Of a DNA stretch of 64,000 nt, positions 1 to 11,900 are shown in pieces; positions within the stretch are counted from its first letter, which is position 1; each line of letters starts with the position of its first letter. The translations under genes and the position numbers were made by a program. Origin of the DNA: Aedes albopictus (Eukaryota > Arthropoda > Insecta > Diptera > Culicidae); assembly GCF_035046485.1 (NCBI RefSeq), contig NC_085137.1:11052252-11116251 (forward strand). The letters run 5' to 3'. Under the pieces are notes generated by a model. The model saw only the letters and a program-made list of their open reading frames with translations. It was not told the DNA's origin and did not search any database.

Positions 1-460
1 AATCTCTAGAGGAATTTCTGGCGGAGTATCTGAAGGGATTCCAGGGGGAATTTTTAGAGAAATCCCTGCAGGAATCCCTAGAGGAATTCCGGGAAGAATT
101 TCTGGATGAATTCCTGATGAAATTTCTGGAGGTAGGGGAATGCTAGGAGTAATTTCCGAAATAATCGCAAATGGAATTCTTTGAGAAATGAAACTGAAGG
201 AATCCTTAGAAGAGTTCGTGGAGGAATCCCTGTAGCAATTCCTGAAGGAATCCCGGGCGCAATTTCAAGAGGAATTCCTAAGGAAATATCTGAACAGTTC
301 GTGGAGGAAGTGCTAAATAAATTCCTGGAGGAGTTTCTTAAAGAATACAAGAAAGAATTCTTGAATTTCGCCAGGATTTCACTCGGAAATTCCTTCTGGA
401 GAAATACTAGGGGAATGCCTACAGGTATCCCCCCCCCCCCTCTCTTGCTACGCCCTTGAT
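1..460 (+). repeat. Degenerate 24-bp satellite, plus orientation
   Basis: Imperfect tandem units of about 24 bp, each made of two related 12-bp halves of the form GGAATCCCTGAA / GGAATTCCTGGA. Successive units can be laid out without gaps from base 14 to about 130 and less regularly to 440. The period is a multiple of three, so long spurious ORFs run through it on both strands. The same satellite, often in reverse complement, fills much of 31,200-46,770. A poly-C run at 429-438 ends the block. Confidence 0.8.
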
Positions 461-598
461 GAATCCTTAGAGATATTATTGATAGCAACCATGATGGACT
501 TCCTGAACAAATATTTCGAGACATAGGTTGATAAAGCCTTTGCAAGAATCTTTTGAAGTAGGTACTCTGAAGTACTTTTGAAAACATCCTCGGAGATA

Positions 599-654
599 GA
601 GACGAACCAGCCAAGGGCTGAAAGTCTCTTTAATAAAGACAAATCAATCAATCA
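599..654 (+). mobile_element. 56-bp 5'-truncated LINE tail with 13-bp TSD
   Basis: A 56-bp insertion beginning GAGACGAACCAGCC and ending in an (AATC)n tail is bracketed by the perfect 13-bp direct repeat ATCCTCGGAGATA (586-598 and 655-667). A tail-like 3' repeat plus TSD is the signature of target-primed reverse transcription, so this is the last few dozen bases of a non-LTR retrotransposon. A second copy of the same tail lies on the minus strand near 36,024-36,085. Confidence 0.8.
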
Positions 655-848
655 ATCCTCGGAGATAACACTGTAAGAATTCCTGAACTGCCCCCATTCG
701 CACAACAGTCCCATGTGAATAGGAAAACCAGCAAACATGGGACTGTTATGCGAATAGGGACAGTGGAGGACAGTGCTTAGAAAAATACTGAATGACAGGT
801 ATAATGCTGATTTTGTTAAAGATCGATCAAAAAACGTTCCGTACTCAC

Positions 849-2038
849 CGTGTACAGCAAACTCCTCGAGTAGGTCGAGAAGAACTGAATGCATCCGATC
901 CTCCCGTTGAGGATCATCGTCTGCGTCCGGGGATTGACCCGAATCCCCACCGGGTACCGATCGCGCCCGGTAAAATCGTCGGAAATACGCGACAAACTTT
1001 GCACCACCGCCGTCTGCTTCTGCAGGGCGTTCAGTATCTGAATCCCGTTGTCCGCGGTGCAGAGGGCCACCTTGAGGTTTTCCGGGGCGACCGCTATCTG
1101 AACGATGGAATCCGACAGGCGCGGAAGGATATCCTTGGTGTCCTGTTTGCCAACGGTCCACTTAATTAGGACCCGTTCCAAGCCGCCGGAGTAGAAATGG
1201 TTCCCGGTGTGGGAGAAGACCACGCACTGGACCGGATTCGCGTGCCAGTGGTAGGTTTCCGGCACGGGTCTCTTCGTGCGGAGAAAGTTTTTGTAGAGGA
1301 CAACCCGTCCGATGGCGTCCCCGACGGCCACGATGTCCTCCGTCGGATGGCAAGTGACCACACGCGTTTGTACGTTGTTGCAGTGCTTCTTGGTGTTTAT
1401 CTGAAGCCTGGGTTTGATCGTGACCCAGTGCCACAGGTCATCCGTAATCATGGCAAAATAGTTCAACTTGTCCCCGCCGGGTGCGAGCAGAATCTGCGAC
1501 ATCGGTTTATCAAATTTCAACGGAAAGGTATCGATTACCTTCCACTTTGTGGGACAAAAGATCAGGGCCAGTGTCTTAATGGATTCCCCGGAAATCAGGA
1601 AAGTGGCCACGTCGTTCTCGTCATAAAGAATGCTAAAGTGGTTCACTCGGAACCGTGTGTTCATGAGGACTTCCCTTCGATCCGTCAGCACTCCCGACTC
1701 CAGCTTCCAACTGACAATGTGTCCCGCCCGGGTACATCCGTACAGATACTTCGGATTGCTCCGGTTGATTACGATTCCAGCGATGTCGTCCCGCGCTCCC
1801 TCATAATCCCGGACGCATTCGCCGGTTGTCACACTGAACGCCCGAACCGTTTGGTCCCAAACCAGGTAAATTGTGCTGAAACGAAACGGAACCCATCAAA
1901 ATCCAATCGATTCCGGATCACCGCCCCAAAAACTCACTCCCCATCCGGCGAGAACAGCGGCGGATGACTGATCATACAGCCACCGGCGATGCGCCGAATG
2001 CGCAAACCATTTTCGTCCCGTTCCTCGCGATCCATCAT
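849..2038 (-). CDS. WDR75: WDR75/Utp17-like WD40 protein, exons 1-2 (partial gene)
   Basis: Two exons on the minus strand: 1938-2038 (ATG at 2038) and 849-1875, joined by a 62-bp GTGAGT...CAG intron in correct phase. Together they give about 375 residues of the N-terminal WD40 propeller. Blocks such as CHPTED, YHWHANPVQC, HTGNHFYSGGLERVLIKW, ILPRL and LNGRIG match the layout I know for human WDR75 (yeast Utp17), a nucleolar subunit of the t-UTP/SSU processome needed for pre-18S rRNA processing and Pol I transcription. The exon ends at a good donor (GTGAGT from 848), so the remaining half of the ~800-residue protein should lie beyond the left edge; bases 1-848 show only satellite and a LINE tail. 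An upstream in-frame ATG near 2116 is possible, but the tandem ATG at 2038 fits homologues better. Confidence 0.88.
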
Positions 2039-2972
2039 CGCACTGCTGCTGCTTTTTCGATTGCTTTCACTTTTTCCTACCACGGCCGCCGGTTGGTCCA
2101 CCGTCTCTATGCACATTTTCCTATACCTCACACTTCGGGGACGGATTTCGCACGCGCACGACACAAAACGGCATTAATTTTTCCGATCCGCGACGGACGA
2201 CGACGAACTGCACGCGACTTTTGGTTTTGACTGCGAGATGTAAACATAAACACGCGACTTTGCTCTGGCGGGAGTGAGGTTAGGAAAAAAAAGGGAGAGG
2301 TGAGCGAGCTGTCAGATTGGTGGTTGGTGCTAGCCGGTCACTGCCGTAATCTGGCGAAGTGGCTGAAGCGCCATTCAAGTTTTCGACGCACTCGAGCATT
2401 ATGTGACCAAATTTTGTATATGTACTTTTTGCCTTATTGGAATGCAGGATCAAACTGTTATAGAGCATCTGTGGAAGAAAATTAAGAGAATAACTAAGTG
2501 GAAGATGTGTAATAAAAATAAACTTTCTTTCGAAATTTACATGTCGCATACGTCACTTTGCCAAATTACGGCAGTCATGCTCGCGCATACTTTACAAATT
2601 GGCCCTTTGTAAAACTTGAGCAACTTGAGCTTTGTAAACAAAATGATTTCACGAGAATCGATAATAGAGTTAATAAACTATAGAGGACGAATGCCGCTGC
2701 TGTTCCCTTTGTTCTCGTTCGCAAACATCCCGGGTATCTGTCTGTCAAACTGCATACTTTTTCGCTTTGACACTTATATCCCTCCCTATCTTCGCCAGCA
2801 AGAGATGTTGCGGCGGCGACGCCAGCGACATTCTCCCTCTATAGTTTATTACCTCTATTGAATCGATCGTCTCAACGCGTTTCACGACAAGAAAAAGTTC
2901 AACATAAAACCCCGGTGAAAATGTGTGAAAACTCATGATTTTAGTTTAAAGAAATACGAAAATCGACCAACA
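2039..2972. promoter_or_regulatory. Divergent intergenic region between WDR75 and ZAD gene
   Basis: The start codons of the minus-strand WD40 gene (2038) and the plus-strand zinc-finger gene (2973) are only 934 bp apart and face away from each other. The interval must contain both 5' UTRs and promoters. The WDR75-proximal part is GC-rich; no clear TATA box was seen for either gene. A 197-bp MITE occupies 2663-2859, close to the zinc-finger start. Shared regulation is an inference from spacing only. Confidence 0.5.
2663..2859. mobile_element. MITE with 8-bp TSD in the divergent promoter region
   Basis: Inverted termini AATAGAGTTAATAAAC and GTTTATTACCTCTATT continue inward as a mostly matching ~35-bp terminal inverted repeat. 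They are flanked by the perfect 8-bp direct repeat GAATCGAT (2655-2662 and 2860-2867). An 8-bp TSD suggests a hAT-type transposase in trans. There is no coding capacity. Confidence 0.8.
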
Positions 2973-5900
2973 ATGGAAACTTCCTGGATTTGCCGCGTTT
3001 GTATGGGGGATTGTACCGCCGAAAGCTTGCAGTTCGAGTTTATCTTCGAACCAACGACGACGGCGGCGGTGAGTGGAAAAGATGGTCATCAGGAAGCAGC
3101 GCCGAACCTAGCTGAGATGCTTTCCTTTTGTGGACAACTTACGGTAAGTCGTTTTTTTACGTTTTTTGGGTCTAAATTTTGTTTGGTTTGCTTTTGGTTT
3201 TTGGTGTCGTCTTGTTTACTGTTTCTTGCCGTGATGAACTTCCCATGAATTTTTGTTTACATTGTCTTGACCTCCCGAGTAAAACAGCGTTATAAGTCTA
3301 ACACTAAGATTACCATATCTCGTATGATTAGCATAACTTGCACTGTAGATTTGCTTATAGAACTTTTTAGTGACAAGTAATCAATGATTACTTTCGGTTT
3401 CTCTGAGTAATAATCAGGTAATCACAGGCCTGGTAGTGAGTCACTTTTTAGTGATTTGGTCACAGATAAACAGACGTCTCACTCTACTCACTTCCCATCG
3501 TTTCCCTTTTTAACGGTTTATTTAAATATTCCGTAGTTCGCAAATTGGTCGCTCATGGCGCTGGCATTATTTTTGCTCCTGTTTGACGTTTGCTCACTAC
3601 CGCCATCTACTCAGTGCGTTTGTGTACCACAGCGTAATTAGCATTGGACGATTATGTTTGCGTGACGATGATTTTTATCGCATTTTGTTCCAAGTGATAC
3701 GTCTGTTTGTCTGTGATTTGGTCACTATTTTCGAGTCAGTCACTAAAAAGTCACTACAGTAGACGTTCGGTCGGTGCAAACGGTTTAACTGCATTGCTTT
3801 TTAACTGCAAGTCCGGTAAGTGCAACAAATTTGCAGTTATCGCACCGCTATCCGTCAAAACAGTGCGCCAAGTTAGCCCAAATGAACAATCGAATGAATT
3901 TTTCGTTCATTTAATGTCAATTGATGGGTTGTTGACGCCTATCTGACGTTGCAGTTACCGAATTTTGTTCGCTAACTGAAATGTAAACATGTTGCAGTTA
4001 TCGAACGTCTACTGTACACCAAAAACCATTTTGAGATATACAAAACAGTCCTAAATATCAGCCAAAAATATAAAAAAAAAATGATTTTCAACCAAACAAA
4101 AATTACAAAAATGCTCAAACTATACCCCCCCCCGAATAAAAAATACAGTAGAAAAACCGAACGTTATATTGTAACAGTACTATTTAGAACCATATTTTTA
4201 CAATAGACACCACTGTAAAAATAAAAATACAAAAACAATAAGAAGTTATTAATTAGTTTAGATTTTCACCTATATGGTTTCGCATTATGCGTTTTACACA
4301 GTGTATTCTGTGCATCCTCGCCTTTGGCGCACTCAATTCGATACCGATCTGGCTTTATTGTTGCTGTTCTTTTTTGTGCTGTGATTGTTAAGAGTTTAAT
4401 CTTGCCTAGTTTGGGTAGTGGCTACGGTTAGGATAGCTCAGATCAATCTTCAGCACAAAAGAACAGCAACGATCAATCTTTGTAGACTTATGCAAAATGG
4501 TACAGCCCAAGTGGCGTTAGTCCAAGAACCTTACTTTCGTAAGGGGAATTTCTATTTAGGAAACCTTGTCAATCCGGTGTTTGCTACTTTCAGTAAAAAT
4601 GAAATGGCAAACTCACGTGTCATGCCTCGAGCATGTGTGCTTGTCAACAACGCAATCGTTGCTACACTCATCTCTGAACTAACTACCAGAGATGTATGTG
4701 CTATCATAATAGATGTATCTGTTGGAAACCTCAACAGGAAATACGTTTATTGTTCGGTTTATTTACCGCATGATGAACCATCCCCTACGGATGCTTTCAA
4801 GCAAGTCATTGCATACTGCACTTCAAAAGGCCTTCCGCTAATTGTTGGTAGTGATGCTAATGCTCACCATATAATCTGGGGCAGCTCAGACATCAATTTG
4901 AGAGGCTCCAGTTTGATGGAATACTTGAGTAGTACAGATCTTGGATTACTTAACATAGGCAACCGCCCAACCTTCATGGTATCTGGTAGAGAGGAAGTGT
5001 TAGACATAACGCTTTGCTCTAGCAGAATTAGTCATGAGCTGACCAATTGGCATGTGTCAGATGAAGAATCTTTATCTGATCATCGTTACATCTTGTTTGA
5101 ACATGTGAATTTTACTTCGCAAACTTTGCGTTTCAGGAATCCCCGGTCAACCAACTGGGATCTCTTTACCGATTTGGTTGCAGCCAAATTTCATGGATAC
5201 TCACCATCAATTGACACTCCAAGTGATTTAGATGATGCCGTTGATACCACAACGGCCTTCATCATGGAAGCTTTTGAAGAAGCCTGCCCTCTGCGGTCTG
5301 TGAAGACCACAAGAGGAACCCCTTGGTGGAACTCCGATCTGGCGAAGCTTAGGAAACAATGTAGAAAGAGTTGGAACAGACGACGTTCGGCTGGATCGGA
5401 GGCTTTCAGGTCGGCTCGCAAGGCCTACCAGAAAGCTCTTCGGTCTGCTGAACGATCCGGCTGGAAAAACCTTTGTACAAATGTTTCCAGTCTGAGTGAA
5501 GCCAGTCGATTGAACAAAATCCTTGCAAAATCTAAGGATTTTCAAGTGAACGAACTTCGTTTGCCAAATGGTGATTTCACTTCCTCTGATGAGGAAGTTT
5601 TAGAATGTTTATTCAGTACACACTTCCCCGGATGTGTGGATATTACATCTTCGGATGAACCTGATGTCTTTTCTTGTAGTTATGATTCTTTAGCTTCGGC
5701 TCGGAGTATCATAACTTTAGAATCGATTGAATGGGCACTTAATAGCTTTGCTCCTTTCAAATCTCCTGGGGCAGATGGGATTTATCCTATTTTGCTTCAG
5801 AAGGGATTTGATCATTTCAAACATGTTTTGAAACAACTACTTGTTTGCAGTTTTGCTACAGGGTATATTCCCAAATCCTGGCGGGATATTACTGTGAAGT

Positions 5901-8900
5901 TTATTCCGAAAGTGGGTCGCGCGTCGTATGAAGAAGCAAAGAGCTTCAGACCTATCAGTTTGACCTCTTTTCTTCTGAAATGCTTAGAACGCATTGTGGA
6001 TCATCACATCCGTGATGTTTATCTGGCCAATGTGCCTCTTCATGTGAACCAACATGCTTACCAATCTGGAAAGTCCACTGTGACTCTTTTACACAAAGTT
6101 GTTTACGATATCGAGAAGGCATTCGCTCAAAAGCAATCCTGCTTGGGTGTTTTCTTAGATATCGAGGGTGCCTTTGACAACGTGCCTTTCGATGCCATAT
6201 TGGAAGCCGCACGGGGTCATGGTATATCTCCAATGATTTCCAATTGGATTCACCAAATGCTCAAAAACCGACATCTCTTCTCGACATTGCGTCAAGCGGC
6301 GATTAGGAAATTGAGTGTTTGTGGATGCCCCCAAGGGGGAGTCTTATCACCACTTTTATGGAATCTCGTAGCAGATACGCTATTGAGGCAACTCAATAAT
6401 AGCGGTTTTCCTACTTATGGTTTTGCCGACGACTACCTAACATTGTTAGTCGGTATGTGCATCAGCACCCTTTTCGACCTGATGCAAAACGCTCTTCAGG
6501 TAGTTGAGGGTTGGTGTCGCCAATATGGCCTTTCGGTAAATCCAAGTAAAACATCTATTGTTCTTTTCACGGAAAAGCGAAACCGTAATGGTGTTCGAAC
6601 TTTACGTCTCTTTGATTCTGAAATCAATGTGACTGAACAGGTAAAGTACGTTGGAGTCATTCTTGATTCCAAGCTTTCCTGGACACCTCATGTTGAGTTC
6701 AGAATCAAGAAAGCTTGTATGGCCTTCGGGCAATGCCGGCGAACCTTTGGTACAACTTGGGGTCTAAAACCCAAGTATATCAAATGGATCTACACAACTG
6801 TTGTTCGGCCAATATTGGCCTATGGATGTCTTGTGTGGTGGCAAAAGGGCGAAGTGAGAACGGTCCAATCAAAGTTAGGCCATCTCCAAAGGATGTGCTT
6901 AATGGCGATGTCTGGAGCGTTCTCTTCAACTCCCACGGCAGCGCTCGAAGTTCTCTTTGACGTTGTCCCACTACACATTCATCTCAAACAAGAAGCACTT
7001 TCTTGCACTTACCGTCTATGGGTACTCGGTTTACTAGAGGAAACTCCTGTGAACCGCAGTTCAACACACACCTCGTTGTTTCCACTTTTGGTGAATTGGG
7101 ACAAAGTTGTCCTTGCTCCAAGTGATCTTACAATTGCTTGTAATTTTCCATATAGGACATTTTCCACGAAATTCCCTTCCCGGGAAGAGTGGACATCTGG
7201 TTATCTGGAGAGAAGTATTTCAGACGGCATCGTATGTTACACTGATGGCTCCCTTCTAGAAGGTCGAGCAGGTGCTGGTGTTTATTCTCGTGAACTAAGG
7301 CTGTATCAGTCTTATTCACTTGGCAGACACTGCACCGTTTTTCAGGCCGAAATCTTTGCTCTTATGTGCGGAGTGCAATCAGCACTTCAGCAGCACGTAA
7401 TGGGCAAAGTAATATACTTCTGTTCAGATAGCCAGGCTGCTATTAAAGCACTTGCTTCGGCCAACTCCAGGTCGAAGATAGTTATCGCTTGTCGAACTCA
7501 AATTGAGGAGCTGAATTCAGCAAACGCTGTTCACCTTGTATGGGTACCTGGCCATTCTTCCATCGCTGGAAATGAATTGGCTGATGAGTTAGCTCGCACT
7601 GGAGCATCACATGACTTCATTGGCCCTGAGCCAGCTATTCCGGTATCCAAGTGTTGGGTGAAGCTTCAGATTGACACCTGGGCTGCCACTCAGCACAAAC
7701 AATACTGGAATAGTTTGGAGTCATGTCGTCAAACAAAATTGTATTGTACTGAGCCATCTCTAGGGGTGGCAAAGTATCTAACAAATCTGTCAAAGCAGAA
7801 TTGCAGCATGCTGGTCAAAGCATTGACTGGCCACTGCCGACTCAGTTATCACATGGCGAATATTCAGCAAGCTGATTCATTTGCATGTGATAGCTGTGAA
7901 TCCGATTATGGAACTTCGTATCATTTAATATGTAACTGTCCAGCTTTTGCGCAATTGCGTTTCCGAGTACTCGGGAAACACTTATTAAGTGAAACTGACT
8001 TCAGAAACCTGAATCTTCAGGACGTTCTGTTGTTCTTGACCCGCTGTGGTAAAGAGCTATAGGCTCTCTTTACGCTTTATGCATTATCACAGTGCCCTTC
8101 TCAGGGCGCTGTTTGAACCCATTGTGGCACGCTTATGCGTTATTACAGTGTCCTTTTCAGGACGCTATGTGAACCCATTGTGGTACGCTTTTGCGAGTAT
8201 GACGATCCTATTCCCTTACCTGTCCTTTCCCATCTCCTATCCTTTTTCCTTCCCTTTTCCGTCAGGTAAATGATGAATAGGCTCGTGTTCATGGCGATGG
8301 CACAAATTTCCCAAATGGAGGAGAACGTGCCTCTAGAGCCGACCTACTGATACCTGATACCTGATATTTTTACAATAGACACCACTGTAAAAATAAAAAT
8401 ACAAAAACAATAAGATGTAATGTTGGATACCATACCGTGAATTGTAAATAAGATTTTTACAATATATTATACAGGTTGTTAAGTATCGTAACAATATAAA
8501 AAAATATTTTTCTCCATATATATTTTTTTGCAAAACCATACATTTTATTGTTAATGAATTGTTCAAAATTCTGATACGTGGGTTTAAATATACCGTACAT
8601 TGTATGGTACATGAATGGTTTCAAACAATAAAATGTACCGTAAATAAATTGTTTTTAATTGTAATTTCACTACTGGTTATACATTTAATCAAATGGTTTT
8701 GGAATGGTTCTCTTTTGTTAAGTTGAATTGTTTTACATTACATAAACCATATATTGTTATGTTATCTTGCCATTTTCCTCCTGTTAATGGCATCTTAGGC
8801 TTATTGGATTTATTAGAATGCGCTTTGGGAATTCCCAGAGCGTTTTGGATAACCCTTCATACACTACCCGTCATAAGTACGGACTCACAAAAAGTATTGC

Positions 8901-11900
8901 AACAATATTGCATCACCCTGACTCACCTCGATATCTCCAAAACCTGAAGACTTACAAAGATGCTGTTTTCAGGAAAGTTATTCAGAAGACCAAAAGCAAC
9001 AACTTTTCTGAAGGCGGCATTTTTGTAGGTGTTTTGGTTTTAGAGATATCGAGGTGAGTCAGGGTGATGCAATATTGTTGCAATACTTTTTGTGAGTCCG
9101 TACTTATGACGGGTAGTGTATATAGGATCGCCCACGTCTAAGTCTGAGTAGTCTCTGATTGCATTAACAGTTGAAGCTTAGGCTCCCATTCCCCACCAGC
9201 CAGATAACCGGGTTTCGCAAACTAAGCATTATTTGTGGCAACACTTTGAGCGGCATGATGGAACTATGCCGAGCGCGCTAAGTGTTATTAGACCACTAAT
9301 GTAGTTGCATGAAGTGGGTGACGAGGTACATAAGTATCATTACAGCGTGCTTAACCGTTATTGCAATATTGAGGCACCAGTTTGACTAAAGTTTGAAATA
9401 CATAACAACTCATGAGATAACTGTCAAGTTCGATTCAAATATAAGTTAGGTTAAAAAGCGAACCCGCAGATGAACCTATATTAAAAGTCATTTCAGTGTT
9501 CAGTCCTGTCCATATGTTAAAGATGGCTCTACGTCAAAGATAAAGTTTGTCAACCGCATTTGATTCGATTGTGGTCGAAGGCAAGTTCACATGAGAGAAG
9601 AGGAGAAAACTCCCCTAAATGCAAATACAGAAAGAATAGTGTTGAAGTGTTGAACTCATCTACTGATTTACGGTAATCTGACCTGCATCTTTCCGGGTTG
9701 GCCTACATTGCATTAGTATTTCTCTCATCGCACTCGACACTAGCCCGCCCTCGAGCCCGCCATATCCCTTGGACCCCTGCTTGGACCTGCAGTTCTTAGG
9801 ACATCTGGTTTACCACTGATTTAAACATGTTATTGGCATTAACCCTTTGGAGCCGGAGGGGTCATATATGACCCCGGCGATGAAACCGAGCATAACAAAC
9901 GTGTTCGACACCAGCGAGGTTGCGTCAACAGCGGCGAAAAAAATCGATTCCAAAAGGTTAAATTGATGTTTCAACTTAATCACTTTTTTTTTCTTTCCTT
10001 TCCTTTGCATCAAAAAAGTCACAAACATCAACAAAACAAAGCACGGAAAAAATCTTAAACTGAATAAATCTGGTGTTCGATTTGAATAGGTCGAATCTGC
10101 ATAGGAATCACAGCAAACATACGATCTATTCAAATCGAACACCAGAAATAATTAAAAATTCACGGAAAAATAATGTTACGGAAAAGTGAATGGTTCAAAC
10201 GTAAGAAAAACAGTATAATATATTGTTACATAAAAATTCAATGTAAATGTATAGTATAGCGAACCATTTCATTACAATACACTTTATTGTAGCTGGTACA
10301 CTGTATGGTGCAGGAATGGTTTTCACCATACACCCTATGGTTAGTTTTTATCCGGGCCGTCTAAAGGCGGGATTGGGTATTAGAGGGTTAAATGTGTGAA
10401 ATAAGTTTATCGGATCGAAATTCGATAACACACAGTGCATTGTATTCTCCTGGATTGGTTTATCTCGAGTTAATCGGATGTTTTCAATAAATTTTAGAGT
10501 TTGCAGAACAATTTCTGTTACAAATGCGAGATAAATTTCTGATGAAATTACTGGAGGTAGTTGTGACGTCATTTGTTTAGCAGCTTTTCGCTGAAATCTG
10601 AAAGAGTTTATGATGGAGTTCATTTTAGAGTTTCTTATGAAAATCTCCATGCACGTGATAGTGATGAAAAATTTGGTGGAGTTATTTCAAGAGTATTATG
10701 TATTTGAAATGAATCCAGAAGCTTGTTCAAAAACATTTCTTCAAGATTCTTTTGTTCATCTCTAAGTTTATTGATCGAACGGTTTTTGCCAAGAATCCAT
10801 AAGTTTCATCAGAACTTTAATGATTCATCCAATTCCAGAAGTTCCCCCAACATATTTTTGGCTACATTTTTTCAGGAGTGCAATATGAAATCTTCAATAT
10901 TTCAGCGAGAAGTTTTTCGAGGCATTTCTTGTCGTGGCGTATGCCAGAGCTTTTATCTAAAATCGTTTTAAAATCTCTTCTAGAAATTCAGCATTGATTT
11001 TAAATCGATTAAAACCACTAGTTCCTCGAGTTTTTTTCTTACGGAATCTTTACTCGAATTTATTGCATAGTAATTAGTAATCCTACATTATAGAGATCTG
11101 CGGAGGCGGCCATTGTGAGCCAATCGTGCAGAGAGAACTGTCAAAGTGTAAGCCAAATGAACATGCTTATCGTTCGTAGAAAGGCGTCGTTTGAACGGTA
11201 TTGTAATCGGAACTAAAAAAATTAAAATTATTTATTTTTAATATCGAGAAATTGGCGGCATATGTAAGTTTAGTAAAAAGATAAAAATTTATTAATTCTG
11301 CTTTCAAAAGCTCATGCTTATGACGACACTTTTGTTGTTGCACTTGTCGAAAAAACTTCCATTGCTACTTCTTGTTTCACTTCTGCCGATATGATTAGCG
11401 TAACACTTTTGCAATAAATTTCAGATTTCTTCGATTTCTCCGCTATTTCAACAAAATTTTGAAAAAAAATTCTACCATAATTAGAAAATGTAAACAAAAC
11501 AACTTGAACCACAACGAAGTCACGCACAAAGTTTGAACATCTAGCTTTGTAGCAAGTATTGGCAGCTGTTGTAAACAAAATAGACAGCGTTGCCGAATCG
11601 ACATATGTAACTTCCGCTCATCTCTATGTAGAGGATTTCTAATAGTAATGGAGTACCGTGCGAGCATCATATTATAGACAGCTCCATATTCTGAACAGTC
11701 GGCTAACGCAAAATAGATTTTCCTTTTATGAAGCATATATTGAATCGAGAGTTGAGGTGTTAATTTAATTAAGCCCCTTTATTATCCAATCGTTAAAAAA
11801 CATATCGGTTTTGACTGAACTGCGAACGTAGAAAATGTGTTTGTACATACAGTAGACGTTCGATAACTGCAACATGTTTACATTTCAGTTAGCGAACAAA

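Noticed and set aside
2403..2612. Small ORFs between the divergent genes
   Set aside because: No homology, no Kozak context, and they lie in the promoter/5' UTR interval.
4418..4420. GTG as a genuine start for the LINE ORF2
   Set aside because: Only the first in-frame alternative codon after a stop; insect translation does not normally use GTG, so the start is left open.
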